Made by a program: the position numbers and the translations under genes. Source: Actinomycetales bacterium (GTDB lineage: Bacteria; Actinomycetota; Actinomycetes; S36-B12). From it: a stretch of DNA of 64,000 bases. Location: NCBI GenBank assembly GCA_018970025.1, contig JAGWXF010000006.1, positions 51,323 to 115,322 of the forward strand. Reading direction: 5' to 3'. The notes below the pieces were generated by a model. It saw nothing but the letters and a program-made list of their open reading frames with translations, did no database searches and was not told the DNA's origin. This document shows positions 25,833 through 34,565 of this stretch, piece by piece (within the stretch, counting starts at the first letter, position 1; each line of letters begins with the position of its first letter).

Positions 25833-26537
25833 TCAGTACCCCAGGTAGGCGTGCCGGAGCTGCTCATCGGACGCGATGTCGGCCGCCGGGCCCGTCTGCA
25901 CGATCTCGCCGAGGTTCAGCACGATGCCTGTCGTCGCGACCCGCAGCGCGGTGACCGCGTTCTGCTCCACCAGGAGCACCGCGAGCCCTGAGTTGCGCGC
26001 CAGCCCGCTGACGAGCTCCAGGATCTGCGTCACGATCAGCGGCGCCAGCCCCAGGGATGGCTCGTCCAGCAGCAGGCACCGCGGCTTGGCCATCAGGGCC
26101 CGGCCGATGGCCAGCTGCTGCCGCTCGCCGCCGCTGAGGGTGTCGGCTCGCAGGTGCCGACGCTGGCCCAGGATCGGGAACAGGTCGAAGACCTCCGCCT
26201 GCGAGGCGGCTCGATCGGACCGATTGCGCCACAGCCCGCCCAGGCGCAGGTTCTCCTCAACGGTGAGGTCGGGGATCGTCGAGCGGCCCTCGGGCACCAG
26301 TGCCAGGCCCATCCGGACGATGTCCTCGGCCTTGCGGCCGGTGATGGGCTGGCCGTCCAGGGTGGCCGAGCCGGCAGCCGGCCGGACCAGGCCGGCGAGG
26401 GTGCGCATCAGGGTCGACTTCCCGGCGCCATTGGCGCCGATGACCGCGGTCACCTCCCCCGGCGGGACGGTGAGCGAGACGTTGGCCAGGGCGCGGACGG
26501 CACCGTAGGAGACGCTGAGCTCGGAGACGGTGAGCAT
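25833..26537 (-). CDS. livF: branched-chain amino-acid ABC ATPase (LivF type)
   Basis: This is one of the two nucleotide-binding subunits. The 234-residue product has Walker A GANGAGKST near residue 35, signature LSGGERQQLAIGRAL, Walker B LLLDEPSLGLAP and the H-loop equivalent VEQNA, as usual for LivF. Its ATG overlaps the livG stop by one base (TGATG). No part is missing. Confidence 0.94.
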   Translation of the reverse strand: MLTVSELSVSYGAVRALANVSLTVPPGEVTAVIGANGAGKSTLMRTLAGLVRPAAGSATLDGQPITGRKAEDIVRMGLALVPEGRSTIPDLTVEENLRLGGLWRNRSDRAASQAEVFDLFPILGQRRHLRADTLSGGERQQLAIGRALMAKPRCLLLDEPSLGLAPLIVTQILELVSGLARNSGLAVLLVEQNAVTALRVATTGIVLNLGEIVQTGPAADIASDEQLRHAYLGY

Positions 26538-27322
26538 CAGGCCCCCTCGTCGCCGAGGTAGGCAGCGAGCACGGCGGGGTCGTTGCGCACCTGCTCCGGG
26601 GTCCCGGCAGCGATGACCTTGCCGGCATCCAGCACCCAGATGAGGTCGCAGACCTCCATCACCAGCTCCATGTGGTGCTCCACCAGCAGGACGGTCCGCT
26701 CCGGCACCCAGCTGCGGATCAGCCGCTCCAGGTCCTTCATGTCCGCGGCGCCGATGCCTCCGGCGGGCTCATCCATGAGCAGGACCTTGGGGTCGCTGAC
26801 CAGGGCGCGCGCCAGCGCGACGCGCTTTTGGATCGGGTAGGGCAGCTCGCTCGGGAAGCGATCTGCCTCGCCCTCGACGCCCAGCTCGGTCATGACCGCG
26901 ATGGCCTGCTCGCGCAGCCTGCTCCGCTCGCGGTCGACCCACGGCATCGCCAGGGCCTGCGCGACGATACCGGCCCTGGCCTTCGACGAGGCCCCCATCA
27001 TGACGTTGTCCAGGGCGGTCAGGCTCGGGAACAGCCCGACCCCCTGCAGGGTGCGGGAGATGCCCATCCGGGTCAGGTGATGCGGGTGGATGTGCTCGAG
27101 CCTGCGGCCCTCGTACCTCACCACGCCGGCATCGGGCTTGACGAACCCGCTCATGACGTTGAAGACCGTCGTCTTGCCGGCGCCGTTCGGGCCGATGAGC
27201 CCGGTGACGACGCCCTCCGGCACGCCGATGCTGACATTGTCGAGGATTTGCAGGCCGCTGAGCTTGACGCTCACGTCGACGGTCTGCAGCAGGGGATGCG
27301 TCAGCGGCAGGACGTACTTCAT
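26537..27322 (-). CDS. livG: branched-chain amino-acid ABC ATPase (LivG type)
   Basis: The 261-residue product is the second nucleotide-binding subunit, with Walker A GPNGAGKTT near residue 44, Walker B VLLMDEPAGG and VEHHMEL. The ABC signature is degenerate: ELPYPIQKRVALARAL instead of LSGGQ; LivG proteins often have LPYGxQR here, but Pro-Ile is a further change. It is the first gene of the liv run, about 150 bases after rplA. GGGGGGC lies before the ATG. Confidence 0.92.
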   Translation of the reverse strand: MKYVLPLTHPLLQTVDVSVKLSGLQILDNVSIGVPEGVVTGLIGPNGAGKTTVFNVMSGFVKPDAGVVRYEGRRLEHIHPHHLTRMGISRTLQGVGLFPSLTALDNVMMGASSKARAGIVAQALAMPWVDRERSRLREQAIAVMTELGVEGEADRFPSELPYPIQKRVALARALVSDPKVLLMDEPAGGIGAADMKDLERLIRSWVPERTVLLVEHHMELVMEVCDLIWVLDAGKVIAAGTPEQVRNDPAVLAAYLGDEGA

Positions 27323-27341
27323 GCCGCCCCCCGCTCCACTC

Positions 27342-27361
27342 GGCGCACGCTGCCGTGCGCC
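27342..27361 (-). terminator. hairpin between rplA and livG
   Basis: GGCGCACG (27342-27349) and CGTGCGCC (27354-27361) form an 8-base-pair stem with a four-base loop, 115 bases after the rplA stop. It may terminate the rplK-rplA transcript or lie in the livG leader. No T-tract is present. Confidence 0.4.
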
Positions 27362-27475
27362 GGCCGACCAGCCGGCTGAGATCCCGTCATCGCCATGATC
27401 CCGACAGTCTTCAGCCTCGGCGGGGAAGCGGCAACCGGATTGGCGAAGTCCGCCGGGCCAGCCTGGTCGCGACGG

Positions 27476-28189
27476 CTACGCGTCGTCCTCGGCGGTCAGG
27501 TTCTTGATCCGATTGGGATCGACCGGCACTCCCGGGCCCATCGTGGACGACATCACGGCCTTCTTCAGATACCGGCCCTTGGCCGCGGACGGCTTCAGCC
27601 GCAGGATCTCGTCCAGGGCGGCGGCGTAGTTCTCCACCAGCGCCGCCTCGGAGAAGGAGGCCTTGCCGATCGGGAACTGCAGGTTCGCGTGCTTGTCGAC
27701 GCGGAACTCGATCTTGCCGCCCTTGATGTCGCTGACCGCCTTGGCGACGTCCATGGTCACGGTGCCGGTCTTCGGATTCGGCATCAGGCCGCGTGGGCCG
27801 AGCACCTTGCCCAGGGTGCCAACCTTGCCCATCAGGTCAGGGGTGGCGACGGCCGCGTCGAAGTCCGTCCATCCGCCCTTGACCTTCTCGATCATGTCGT
27901 CGCCGCCGACGTAGTCGGCACCCGCGGCACGGGCCTCCTCCGCCTTCTCGCCATTGGCGAAGACCAGGACCCGGGCGGTCTTGCCAGTGCCGTGCGGGAG
28001 GTTGACCGTGCCGCGGACCATCTGATCCGCCTTGCGCGGGTCGACGCCGAGCCGGAGGGAGACCTCCACGGTCGGGTCGAACTTGGTGCTGACGGTGTCC
28101 TTGACCAGCCGGACTGCCGAGAGCGGCGAGTACAGCTCGTCGAAGTCGATCTTCTCCACCGCTGCGCGGTAGGCCTTGCTGCGCTTCAT
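27476..28189 (-). CDS. rplA: 50S ribosomal protein L1
   Basis: L1 forms the stalk near the E site and in many bacteria represses the rplK-rplA operon by binding its mRNA. The 237-residue product starts [20 protein letters not shown] and includes the signature [19 protein letters not shown]. The ATG at 28189 is preceded by AAGGAG; the longer upstream frame is not used. It follows rplK by about 100 bases. Downstream one would expect rplJ, but the liv block lies there instead. Confidence 0.98.
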   Translation of the reverse strand: MKRSKAYRAAVEKIDFDELYSPLSAVRLVKDTVSTKFDPTVEVSLRLGVDPRKADQMVRGTVNLPHGTGKTARVLVFANGEKAEEARAAGADYVGGDDMIEKVKGGWTDFDAAVATPDLMGKVGTLGKVLGPRGLMPNPKTGTVTMDVAKAVSDIKGGKIEFRVDKHANLQFPIGKASFSEAALVENYAAALDEILRLKPSAAKGRYLKKAVMSSTMGPGVPVDPNRIKNLTAEDDA

Positions 28190-28292
28190 GTCTGCTCCTT
28201 CGCAGGTCGTGGTGTGCGAGCCGCGCTGGCTCTCCCACATTCGGTTGTCTTGTGCAGGTGCCTGGTTCAGCCCGATGCATCAGCTCACTGCA

Positions 28293-28724
28293 TCACGCCG
28301 AGACGGTGATCCCCATCTGACGGGCAGTGCCCTCGATGATCTTCATCGCCGCATCGATGTCGTTCGCGTTCAGGTCGGGCATCTTGGTCTCGGCGATCTG
28401 CCGCACCTGCTCCTTGGTGATGGAGCCTGCCTTGACCTTCGGGGAGTTGCCCGAGCCCTTGTCGAGCCCGGCCGCCTTCAGGATCAGCCGGGAGGCGGGC
28501 GGGGTCTTCAGCTCGAAGGTGAAGGACCGATCGTCGTAGACCGTGATCTCGACGGGGATGATGCTGCCCTTCTGCGCCTCCGTGGCGGCGTTGTAGGCCT
28601 TGCAGAACTCCATGATGTTCACGCCGTGCTGACCCAGTGCGGGGCCAACGGGCGGCGCAGGGTTCGCGGCACCGGCCGTGATCTGCAGCTTGATCAGGCC
28701 GGTGACCTTCTTCCTCGGTGCCAT
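28293..28724 (-). CDS. rplK: 50S ribosomal protein L11
   Basis: L11 sits at the GTPase-associated centre and binds thiostrepton with 23S rRNA. The 143-residue product begins [20 protein letters not shown] and has the Pro-rich N-terminal segment [20 protein letters not shown] and the C-terminal RNA-binding domain ending RQMGITVSA. It lies between nusG and rplA in the standard order. Confidence 0.98.
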   Translation of the reverse strand: MAPRKKVTGLIKLQITAGAANPAPPVGPALGQHGVNIMEFCKAYNAATEAQKGSIIPVEITVYDDRSFTFELKTPPASRLILKAAGLDKGSGNSPKVKAGSITKEQVRQIAETKMPDLNANDIDAAMKIIEGTARQMGITVSA

Positions 28725-28791
28725 GTCTTCTCAGGTCCTTTGCTCGTGCGTTCGGTTTCCCGCGGGCGGGCGCTCCGCGGAGGTCTGGTGC

Positions 28792-29526
28792 CTAGTTCTT
28801 GACCACCTGGCTGAAGGCGAGCTCCACAGGCGTCTCACGGCCGAAGATCTCCACCAGGCCGGTGACCTTCTGCGCCTCGATGTTGATCTCGGAGATCGTC
28901 GCGTGCAGCGTCGCGAATGGGCCGTCGACGACGGTCACCGAGTCGCCGACGCCGAAGTCGACGACCGTGATCTCCGGCGGCGCGAAGCCGCTGCTCGCGG
29001 CGCCGGCCGCAGCCGCGACCTTCTTCTCCGGGGCCGGCGCCAGGATCGCGGTGACCTCGTCCAGGGACAGCGGGGACGGCTGGTGGCCGTGGCCGACGAA
29101 GCCGGTGACCCCAGGGGTATGCCGCACGGCGCCCCAGGACTCGTCCGTGAGGTCGAGCCGAACCAGGACGTACCCGGGGAACTTGGTCCGGCGCACCTGC
29201 TTGCGCACCCCGGCCTTGATCTCGGTGACCTCCTCCATCGGGACCTCGACCTGGAAGATGTAGTCCTCCATGTTGAGCGACTGAATCCGGCTCTCCAGGT
29301 TGCTCTTCACCTTGTTCTCGTACCCCGCATACGAGTGGATCACGTACCAGTCCCCTGGCGCGCTGCGCAGCTGCTCCTTCAATGCCGTGATGGGGTCGAC
29401 GTCCTCGTCCTGGGCCACCTCGGCCGCGGGGGAGTCCGAGGCCGGCACTGACTCGACCTCGGACACCACGGCATCGGCCAGGGCGTCGTCGACGTCTGAC
29501 TGGGCGAACTCGTCCTGCTCGGACAC
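28792..29526 (-). CDS. nusG: transcription termination/antitermination factor NusG
   Basis: NusG binds RNA polymerase and links it to Rho or to the ribosome. The product has an acidic disordered N-terminal extension of about 55 residues, then the NGN domain ([20 protein letters not shown], and [13 protein letters not shown]), and a C-terminal KOW domain ([20 protein letters not shown]). Two starts compete: TTG at 29535 and GTG at 29526. I chose GTG because GAGGAG is 10 bases upstream, while it nearly touches the TTG. That gives 244 residues. Acidic N-termini are usual in actinobacterial NusG. It follows secE by 35 bases. Confidence 0.96.
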   Translation of the reverse strand: MSEQDEFAQSDVDDALADAVVSEVESVPASDSPAAEVAQDEDVDPITALKEQLRSAPGDWYVIHSYAGYENKVKSNLESRIQSLNMEDYIFQVEVPMEEVTEIKAGVRKQVRRTKFPGYVLVRLDLTDESWGAVRHTPGVTGFVGHGHQPSPLSLDEVTAILAPAPEKKVAAAAGAASSGFAPPEITVVDFGVGDSVTVVDGPFATLHATISEINIEAQKVTGLVEIFGRETPVELAFSQVVKN

Positions 29527-29561
29527 GGTGGTCAATCTCCTCAGAAAGGCAGGGTGGGCGG

Positions 29562-29813
29562 CTATCCGAAGATCGCCAGGACGCCCTGGGTGAATACGTA
29601 GTCGAAGCCGGCCACGATGGCCGCCATGATGCTCACGAAGACGATGACGACGACGGTGTAGGCAATGAGCTCCTTGCGCGTGGGCCAGATGACCTTGCGC
29701 AGCTCGACGATGACCTGGCGGATGAACAGCGCCAGCCGGCTGATCGGCCCTCGCTTGCCGTGCGCCACGTCACGGGAGTCCGAGGACTCCTTGGACACGT
29801 CCGCGTCTGCCAC
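29562..29813 (-). CDS. secE: preprotein translocase subunit SecE
   Basis: SecE clamps SecY in the protein-export channel. The 83-residue product has one hydrophobic helix ([19 protein letters not shown]) preceded by the amphipathic family segment [20 protein letters not shown]. The start is GTG 29813, four bases after GGAGG; an upstream ATG would add 21 residues without a ribosome binding site. It lies between tRNA-Trp and nusG, the usual actinobacterial order. Confidence 0.95.
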   Translation of the reverse strand: MADADVSKESSDSRDVAHGKRGPISRLALFIRQVIVELRKVIWPTRKELIAYTVVVIVFVSIMAAIVAGFDYVFTQGVLAIFG

Positions 29814-29888
29814 GGCACCTCCCTCGCTCGCCTGCTGCATCCAACCGCAGCACGTCTTCCGACTGCTGCGCGTCATCGCAGCAGTTCC

Positions 29889-29960
29889 ATGCCTGCCTTA
29901 CCTGCTATGCCTGCCTTACCTGCTATGCCTGCCTTACCTGCTATGCCTGCTACGCCTGCT
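29889..29960. repeat. 18-base tandem repeat between secE and tRNA-Trp
   Basis: The unit ATGCCTGCCTTACCTGCT occurs three times exactly (29889-29906, 29907-29924, 29925-29942), followed by a diverged fourth copy (29943-29960). No gene is supported here. The unit contains several CCTGC words and is a multiple of three. Confidence 0.95.
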
Positions 29961-29996
29961 GTGCCTGCCATGCCGGCCCGAGCGGGCACAGCAGGC
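29954..29996 (-). terminator. 12-base-pair hairpin after tRNA-Trp
   Basis: GCCTGCTGTGCC (29954-29965) and GGCACAGCAGGC (29985-29996) are perfectly complementary with a 19-base loop. The structure starts seven bases after the tRNA 3' end on the minus strand, so it may end the tRNA transcript. It merges into the 18-base repeat tract. Confidence 0.5.
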
Positions 29997-30002
29997 ATGC
30001 CG

Positions 30003-30075
30003 CAGGGCCGGAGGGACTTGAACCCCCAACCGCCGGTTTTGGAGACCGGTGCTCTACCAATTGAGCTACGACCCT
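30003..30075 (-). tRNA. tRNA-Trp (anticodon CCA)
   Basis: The 73-base sequence folds as a cloverleaf: acceptor arms AGGGTCG and CGGCCCT pair over seven bases with one G-T, the anticodon loop is CTCCAAA with CCA, and the T-arm has GGTTCAAGTC. The discriminator is G, as expected for tRNA-Trp. The CCA end is not encoded. Position next to secE is standard in actinobacteria. Confidence 0.97.
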
Positions 30076-30135
30076 GTGGGACGAGCCGATGGCGCCTTCC
30101 GGGCAGGCTGACGCCAGCGGATCGACCGCCGACAG

Positions 30136-30166
30136 AGTGTACGTGCCGGGGCGGAAGCCGGTCCAA
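30136..30166 (-). promoter_or_regulatory. candidate promoter for tRNA-Trp
   Basis: TTGGAC (30166-30161) and TACACT (30141-30136) are 19 bases apart on the minus strand. The -10 box is good; the spacing is long. It lies about 60 bases before the tRNA. Confidence 0.4.
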
Positions 30167-30220
30167 TCCGGCCGATCGGTCGGCAGCGGGCGGGTCGATG
30201 CCAACTGGAAGAATGCCGTC

Positions 30221-31423
30221 ATGACCGCACGCGTATCCGACCGCATCGCCGCAATCGCCGAATCCGCCACCCTGGCCGTTGACGCCAAGGCCAAGGCGCT
30301 GAAGGCCGCCGGGCGGCCGGTCATCGGGTTCGGGGCCGGCGAGCCGGACTTTCCCACCCCGCCCGCCATCGTCGCCGCCGCGATCGAGGCCTGCGCCGAC
30401 CCGCGCTGGCATCGCTACACCCCAGCCGGGGGCCTGCCCGAGCTCAAGGAGGCCATCGCCGCCAAGACGGCCCGCGACAGCGGGTACCACGTCACCGCCG
30501 GGCAGGTCCTGGTGACCAATGGCGGGAAGCAGGCCCTCTACAACGCCTTCGCGGCCCTGCTCGACCCGGGCGATGAGGTCATCCTGCAGGCCCCCTACTG
30601 GACGACCTACCCGGAGTCGATCCGCCTGGCCGGTGGCGTCCCGGTGGAGGTCATGACGGACGAGGCCAGCGGCTACCGGGCGACCGTGGAGCAGCTGGAG
30701 GCGGCGCGCACCCCGCGCACCAAGGTGCTGGTCTTCGTGTCGCCGTCCAACCCCACTGGCGCGGTCTACGAGCCGGCCGAGGTCAAGGCCATCGGCGAAT
30801 GGGCCCTGGCGAACGGGATCTGGGTCGTGACGGACGAGATCTACGAGCACCTGGTGTACGGGCAGGCGCAGTTCAGCTCCATGCCCGTCCTGGTGCCCGG
30901 GCTGGCGGATACGTGCGTGATCGTGAACGGGGTAGCCAAGACCTACGCGATGACCGGCTGGCGGGTGGGCTGGATGATCGGGCCGGCCGACATCGTCAAG
31001 GCCGCCACGAACCTGCAGTCGCATGCCACGAGCAACGTCGCCAACGTCTCGCAGGTCGCCGCCCTCGCCGCAGTCTCCGGCGACCTGTCGGCCGTCGCGG
31101 AGATGAAGGTCGCCTTCGATCGACGCCGCCGGCTCATCACCGGCATGCTCGATGCCATCCCCGGGGTCACCTGCCCGCTGCCGGAGGGAGCGTTCTACGT
31201 GTACCCGTCCGTCAAGGACCTCATCGGCACCACCCTGCGGGGCCAGCGCATCGAGCACTCCGCCCACCTCGCATCGTTGATCCTGGACGAGGCCGAGGTC
31301 GCGGTCGTGCCCGGCGAGGCCTTCGGGACGCCCGGCTACCTGCGCCTGTCCTACGCAACCTCGGACGCCGACATCACCGAGGGTGTGGGCCGGATGGCGG
31401 CACTGCTGGCCGAGGCGACCTGA
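30221..31423 (+). CDS. pyridoxal-phosphate aminotransferase, aspartate aminotransferase family
   Basis: This 400-residue class I/II aminotransferase moves an amino group between aspartate-like donors and 2-oxo acids. It shows [10 protein letters not shown] near the N-terminus, the Asn of [10 protein letters not shown], an Asp-x-x-Tyr ([12 protein letters not shown]), and the catalytic Lys in [17 protein letters not shown], then RLSYATSD with the substrate-carboxylate Arg. The start is ATG 30221, nine bases after GGAAG; an upstream extension is not credible. Adjacent actinobacterial clusters usually carry aspC here. It is transcribed away from tRNA-Trp and converges with murB. Confidence 0.92.
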   Translation: MTARVSDRIAAIAESATLAVDAKAKALKAAGRPVIGFGAGEPDFPTPPAIVAAAIEACADPRWHRYTPAGGLPELKEAIAAKTARDSGYHVTAGQVLVTNGGKQALYNAFAALLDPGDEVILQAPYWTTYPESIRLAGGVPVEVMTDEASGYRATVEQLEAARTPRTKVLVFVSPSNPTGAVYEPAEVKAIGEWALANGIWVVTDEIYEHLVYGQAQFSSMPVLVPGLADTCVIVNGVAKTYAMTGWRVGWMIGPADIVKAATNLQSHATSNVANVSQVAALAAVSGDLSAVAEMKVAFDRRRRLITGMLDAIPGVTCPLPEGAFYVYPSVKDLIGTTLRGQRIEHSAHLASLILDEAEVAVVPGEAFGTPGYLRLSYATSDADITEGVGRMAALLAEAT

Positions 31424-31474
31424 GTTCCGCAGGAGACCGCTGGCGGCTTCGCGGTCACCGGACCGCGCATCGAC

Positions 31475-32479
31475 TCACAGGGAGCAGTCGACCAGCTCGG
31501 GCTCGGGTACCAGGGTGATGCCGAAGCGATCGCGCACCCGATCCCGAACCTGCCCGGCGAGGACGATCACGTCGTCCGCCGTCCCGCCGCCGGCATTGGC
31601 GATCGCCAGGGTGTGCTTGGTCGAGATCCGGACGCGGCCGCCGAGCTCCGGCGGCGACCAGCCCCGGTCGATCCCGGACTGCTCGATGAGCCAGGCCGCG
31701 CTGACCTTGACCCCATCGGGAGCCGGGTAGCGGGGGCACTGCCCGAGCGCAGCCGCCGTTCCAGGGTCGACGACCGGATTGACGAAGAAGGACCCAGTGC
31801 TGCGGGTATCGGGGTCGGCCGGATCGAGCAGCATGCCCTTGGCGCGCCGAAGCGCCAGCACCGCCTCGTGCACCCGTGGCACCGGTGCATCCTGGTTCGG
31901 CTCGATGCCCAGCAGGGCGGCGAGCTCGGCGTAGCGCACCGTGCTGTCGGCATCCGACCGCAGCACGAACGAGACCGAGAGCACCACCCAGCGGCCTGGA
32001 TGCTGCTTGAGCAGGCTGGTCCGGTACCCGAATCGGCAGGCAGACGCGTCCAGGCTCTCGATGGCACCGGTGGCTCGATCCAGGGCGGTGACATGGCCGA
32101 TGACCGCGCCGACCTCCTGGCCGTAGGCGCCGACGTTCTGCACCGGCGTAGCCCCCACCAGCCCGGGAATGCCGCCCAGCGACTCCAGGCCGCTCCACCC
32201 CTGGGCGACGGTGAACTCGACGAGCTCATCCCAGGGCTCGCCCGCCGCCGCCTCAACGATGATGCGCTCGCCGTCGCGCTGCACGTCGATGCCCCGGGTG
32301 GCAATGCGCACCACCCGGCGTTCGAAGGGGGCATCGCCCACGACCAGGTTGCTCCCGCCGCCCAGGACGAAGGCGTCCTCGCGCACCGCGTCCACGACCT
32401 CGGCGTCCTGCTCGGCGACCACCAGGTGCGCGATCGGGCCCCCGACCGCGATCGTGGTCAGCCCGGCGAAGGACGTCAT
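31475..32479 (-). CDS. murB: UDP-N-acetylenolpyruvoylglucosamine reductase
   Basis: MurB is the FAD enzyme that makes UDP-N-acetylmuramate for peptidoglycan in the cytoplasm. The 334-residue product has the FAD-binding segment LGGGSNLVVGD near residue 40, GIPGLVGATPVQNVGAYGQEV with the usual Gly-rich loop, and the C-terminal part SGSFFVNPVV-like (TGSFFVNPVV) with the catalytic Ser. The C-terminal Glu lies in PEPELVDC. The N-terminus is compact (MTSFAGLTTIAVGGP), which matches type IIa/IIb proteins of actinobacteria. It lies downstream of the GT-like gene. Confidence 0.96.
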   Translation of the reverse strand: MTSFAGLTTIAVGGPIAHLVVAEQDAEVVDAVREDAFVLGGGSNLVVGDAPFERRVVRIATRGIDVQRDGERIIVEAAAGEPWDELVEFTVAQGWSGLESLGGIPGLVGATPVQNVGAYGQEVGAVIGHVTALDRATGAIESLDASACRFGYRTSLLKQHPGRWVVLSVSFVLRSDADSTVRYAELAALLGIEPNQDAPVPRVHEAVLALRRAKGMLLDPADPDTRSTGSFFVNPVVDPGTAAALGQCPRYPAPDGVKVSAAWLIEQSGIDRGWSPPELGGRVRISTKHTLAIANAGGGTADDVIVLAGQVRDRVRDRFGITLVPEPELVDCSL

Positions 32480-32536
32480 GAGCAGTGCAATGCCATGGAC
32501 GCCAGCAGGCTCGAGCGCGGTCGGGTCAGCATGGCC

Positions 32537-32576
32537 TGATCATGGCGCAGGCCGGGGATGATCATGGCGCAGGCCG
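32537..32576. repeat. 18-base direct repeat between murB and the glycosyltransferase-like gene
   Basis: TGATCATGGCGCAGGCCG occurs at 32537-32554 and 32559-32576, four bases apart. The second copy covers the stop codon of the glycosyltransferase-like gene. A recent short duplication is likely. Confidence 0.9.
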
Positions 32577-33500
32577 CGGATGGATGATCTCGTCGCGACC
32601 CCGGAACTGCTGGAGCAGTCGGTCGTACGTCCGCCTGGACTCCCGGTCGCGCACCTGGGGGTCGGAATCGTGGTAGCCGCGATGCCGGTCCTGGCGCACG
32701 GGCAGGTCAGCGGAGGGCACGACCAGCCGTCCGCCGGCTGCTCGCAGCATCAGCGACCACTCCAGGTCGGCATTGCGATAGAACCGCGCCTTCGGGTGCG
32801 GCGGCGTGGCCTGGGCTGCCTGCGTCCGCACCGCCATCAGGTAGCCCAGCAGGGCATCGACCTCACCAGGTGGCGCGGCGATGAAGGACCTCCAGTCGTC
32901 GGCCACGTCGACATCCACCCCCTGCCACCCCGCGCCGACCACCCCGGGCTCGTCGAGGGCACGCAGCAGCGGGGAGATCGCATCGCCGGTGAGGACGGAT
33001 GACGGATCCATCAGCACATGCACCGGCGCCTGCTCCAGCTCGATCAGGCGTGCCGTGGCCTTGCCCCAGCCGGCTTGGTCGAGGGTCTGCGCGCAGTGCA
33101 GCTCGACGATCCGGCCCGGGTGGGCCGCGGCGAGCTCGTGCACGACCCCGCCGGACCCATCGACATCACCGAGGTCCAGCAGCCAGATAGCCGCGTCGGC
33201 CGGTGCGTGGGCCAGCAGTGCAGCCACGCAGGCGCGCACGTCATCGGGCCAGCCGTCCACCAGCAAGGCGATGCCGCAGGACCCAGCCGGGATGCCGACC
33301 GGCACCCGCAGGTCGGCCAGGCCCGGGGCCACGTCGTACGGCGGCCGAGGGGCGAGCCGGTATCCGTCCGGGCCGTCCGTGACGACCCAGCCGAGCCCGG
33401 CGATCTGGTCTCGCAGGGCATCCGAGGCGGACCAGTCCTTCGCTGCGCGGGCCGCTGCACGCTGCTCGGCCAGGCCCAGTACCTCCGCGGGCGCCGTCAT
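32562..33500 (-). CDS. glycosyltransferase-like protein with CysRS-derived N-terminal segment
   Basis: The first 45 or so residues of this 312-residue protein (AARAAKDWSASDALRDQIAG and TDGPDGYRL) match the extreme C-terminus of cysteinyl-tRNA synthetase; the cysS gene at 42.5 kb ends with nearly the same segment. The rest, from about residue 70, looks like a GT-A fold family 2 protein: a beta strand with VHVLMDPSSVLTGDAISPLL, then FYRNADLEWSLMLRAAGGRL in the acceptor region, and DRESRRTYDRLLQQFRGRDE at the end. The DxD-type residues are not in a classical form. The function is unknown. It sits between the MaoC pair and murB. Confidence 0.75.
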   Translation of the reverse strand: MTAPAEVLGLAEQRAAARAAKDWSASDALRDQIAGLGWVVTDGPDGYRLAPRPPYDVAPGLADLRVPVGIPAGSCGIALLVDGWPDDVRACVAALLAHAPADAAIWLLDLGDVDGSGGVVHELAAAHPGRIVELHCAQTLDQAGWGKATARLIELEQAPVHVLMDPSSVLTGDAISPLLRALDEPGVVGAGWQGVDVDVADDWRSFIAAPPGEVDALLGYLMAVRTQAAQATPPHPKARFYRNADLEWSLMLRAAGGRLVVPSADLPVRQDRHRGYHDSDPQVRDRESRRTYDRLLQQFRGRDEIIHPRPAP

Positions 33501-33507
33501 CGGCCCA

Positions 33508-33936
33508 TCAGGCCAGCTGCACGATGGCCACGGCCTTGCCCAGCACGGTCTGGCCGCCGAAGGAGGCGGTGATCGTGACCCTCGCCCGGCTCGCGTCGAG
33601 GAGCTCGGTGACCTTGGCGGACACCTCGATCACCGCTCCCTGATCATCGTCCGGGACGATGACCGGCCGGGTGAAGCGCACCCCGAGCTCTCGGACGGCA
33701 CCCGGGTCGCCGGCCCAGTCGGTGACCACCCGCGCCGCGAGGGCCATCGTCAGCATGCCGTGGGCGATGACGTTCGGCAGGCCGACCGAGGTGGCGACCC
33801 GCTCGTTCCAGTGGATGACGTTGAAGTCGCCGGAGGCCCCGGCATACCGGATCAGGTCGGCCCGGGTGACCTGGTACTCAGCTGGGCTGAGCTCATCACC
33901 GACGGCCACGTCGGCGGCCCTGACCTGCGCGGTCAC
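33508..33936 (-). CDS. MaoC-fold (R)-hydratase, HadB-like
   Basis: A single hot-dog domain of 142 residues with the catalytic motif SGDFNVIHWNERVA (Asp and His) and the following AHGMLTMALAAR. In mycobacteria HadA-HadB form a beta-hydroxyacyl-ACP dehydratase in fatty or mycolic acid elongation; in other actinobacteria the pair has a less clear role. The GTG start at 33936 overlaps the HadA-like stop by four bases, so the two are translated together as expected for a heterodimer. Confidence 0.9.
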   Translation of the reverse strand: MTAQVRAADVAVGDELSPAEYQVTRADLIRYAGASGDFNVIHWNERVATSVGLPNVIAHGMLTMALAARVVTDWAGDPGAVRELGVRFTRPVIVPDDDQGAVIEVSAKVTELLDASRARVTITASFGGQTVLGKAVAIVQLA

Positions 33937-34385
33937 TCGGCATCCGTCCCGCGGGCCAAGATCACGCTCGTGGCGGTGGCTACCGGCTCGCCGTCAGTCG
34001 TGGCGATGACGGCCTTCGCAGTGATCATGTCGTTCCCGGCCACGGCCCGGATGGCCTCGATGACCATGGTCACCTGCAGCTCGTCGCCGGCAGTGATCGG
34101 GCGGTCGTAGGCAAAGGCCTGCTCGCCGTGCACCACGCGGGAGTAGTCCAGGCCCAGCTCCGGATCGAGCACAACCGACTCGAAGGCCTGCATGGTGACG
34201 GCGAACGCGAAGGTCGGCGGGGCAATGACATCTCGATAGCCGAGGCCCTTCGCGGCCGCGACGTCGCGATACGCGGGGTTGCGATCGCCGATCGCTGCGG
34301 CGAACTCCCGGATCTTCTCCCGACCGACGAGGTAGGTGCCGGCGGGCGGATACGTCCGGCCGACGAAGTCCGGGTTCAGGGCCAT
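33933..34385 (-). CDS. MaoC-fold protein, HadA-like partner
   Basis: The 150-residue product matches the N-terminal hot-dog partner of HadB: ALNPDFVGRTYPPAGTYLVG at the start and the segment APPTFAFAVTMQAFESVV. It lacks the catalytic Asp-His motif, as HadA and HadC do, and likely binds the acyl chain. It lies between rpmG and the HadB-like gene, the conserved actinobacterial order rpmG-hadA-hadB. Confidence 0.88.
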   Translation of the reverse strand: MALNPDFVGRTYPPAGTYLVGREKIREFAAAIGDRNPAYRDVAAAKGLGYRDVIAPPTFAFAVTMQAFESVVLDPELGLDYSRVVHGEQAFAYDRPITAGDELQVTMVIEAIRAVAGNDMITAKAVIATTDGEPVATATSVILARGTDAE

Positions 34386-34397
34386 CGAGGCGACCGG

Positions 34398-34565
34398 CTA
34401 GCGGGTTTCCTTGTGCACGGTGTGCTTGTTGCAGCTCGGGCAGAACTTCTTCGCCTCGAGCCGATCCGGGTCGTTGCGCCGGTTCTTCTTGGTGATGTAG
34501 TTGCGATGCTTGCAGTCCTCGCACGCCATCGTGATCTTGGGACGGATATCGGTCGCCTTCGCCAC
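34398..34565 (-). CDS. rpmG: 50S ribosomal protein L33, zinc-binding form
   Basis: This 55-residue protein is short but clear: [20 protein letters not shown] at the start, then [20 protein letters not shown] and [14 protein letters not shown] at the end. The two CxxC pairs make it the zinc-ribbon (C+) form. The start is GTG 34565 with GGAAGGGC upstream. It lies 12 bases before the HadA-like gene and after two tRNA genes, as in other actinobacteria. Confidence 0.96.
   Translation of the reverse strand: MAKATDIRPKITMACEDCKHRNYITKKNRRNDPDRLEAKKFCPSCNKHTVHKETR

Noticed and set aside
30089..30220. N-terminal extension of the aminotransferase
   Set aside because: The extra 44 residues are unlike the family, and the ATG at 30221 starts the conserved part with an acceptable ribosome binding site.
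29873..31267. Open frame of 464 codons on the minus strand with GIAGKA repeats
   Set aside because: It covers tRNA-Trp and the 18-base repeats and is antisense to the aminotransferase gene. The repeats give the peptide pattern by chance.
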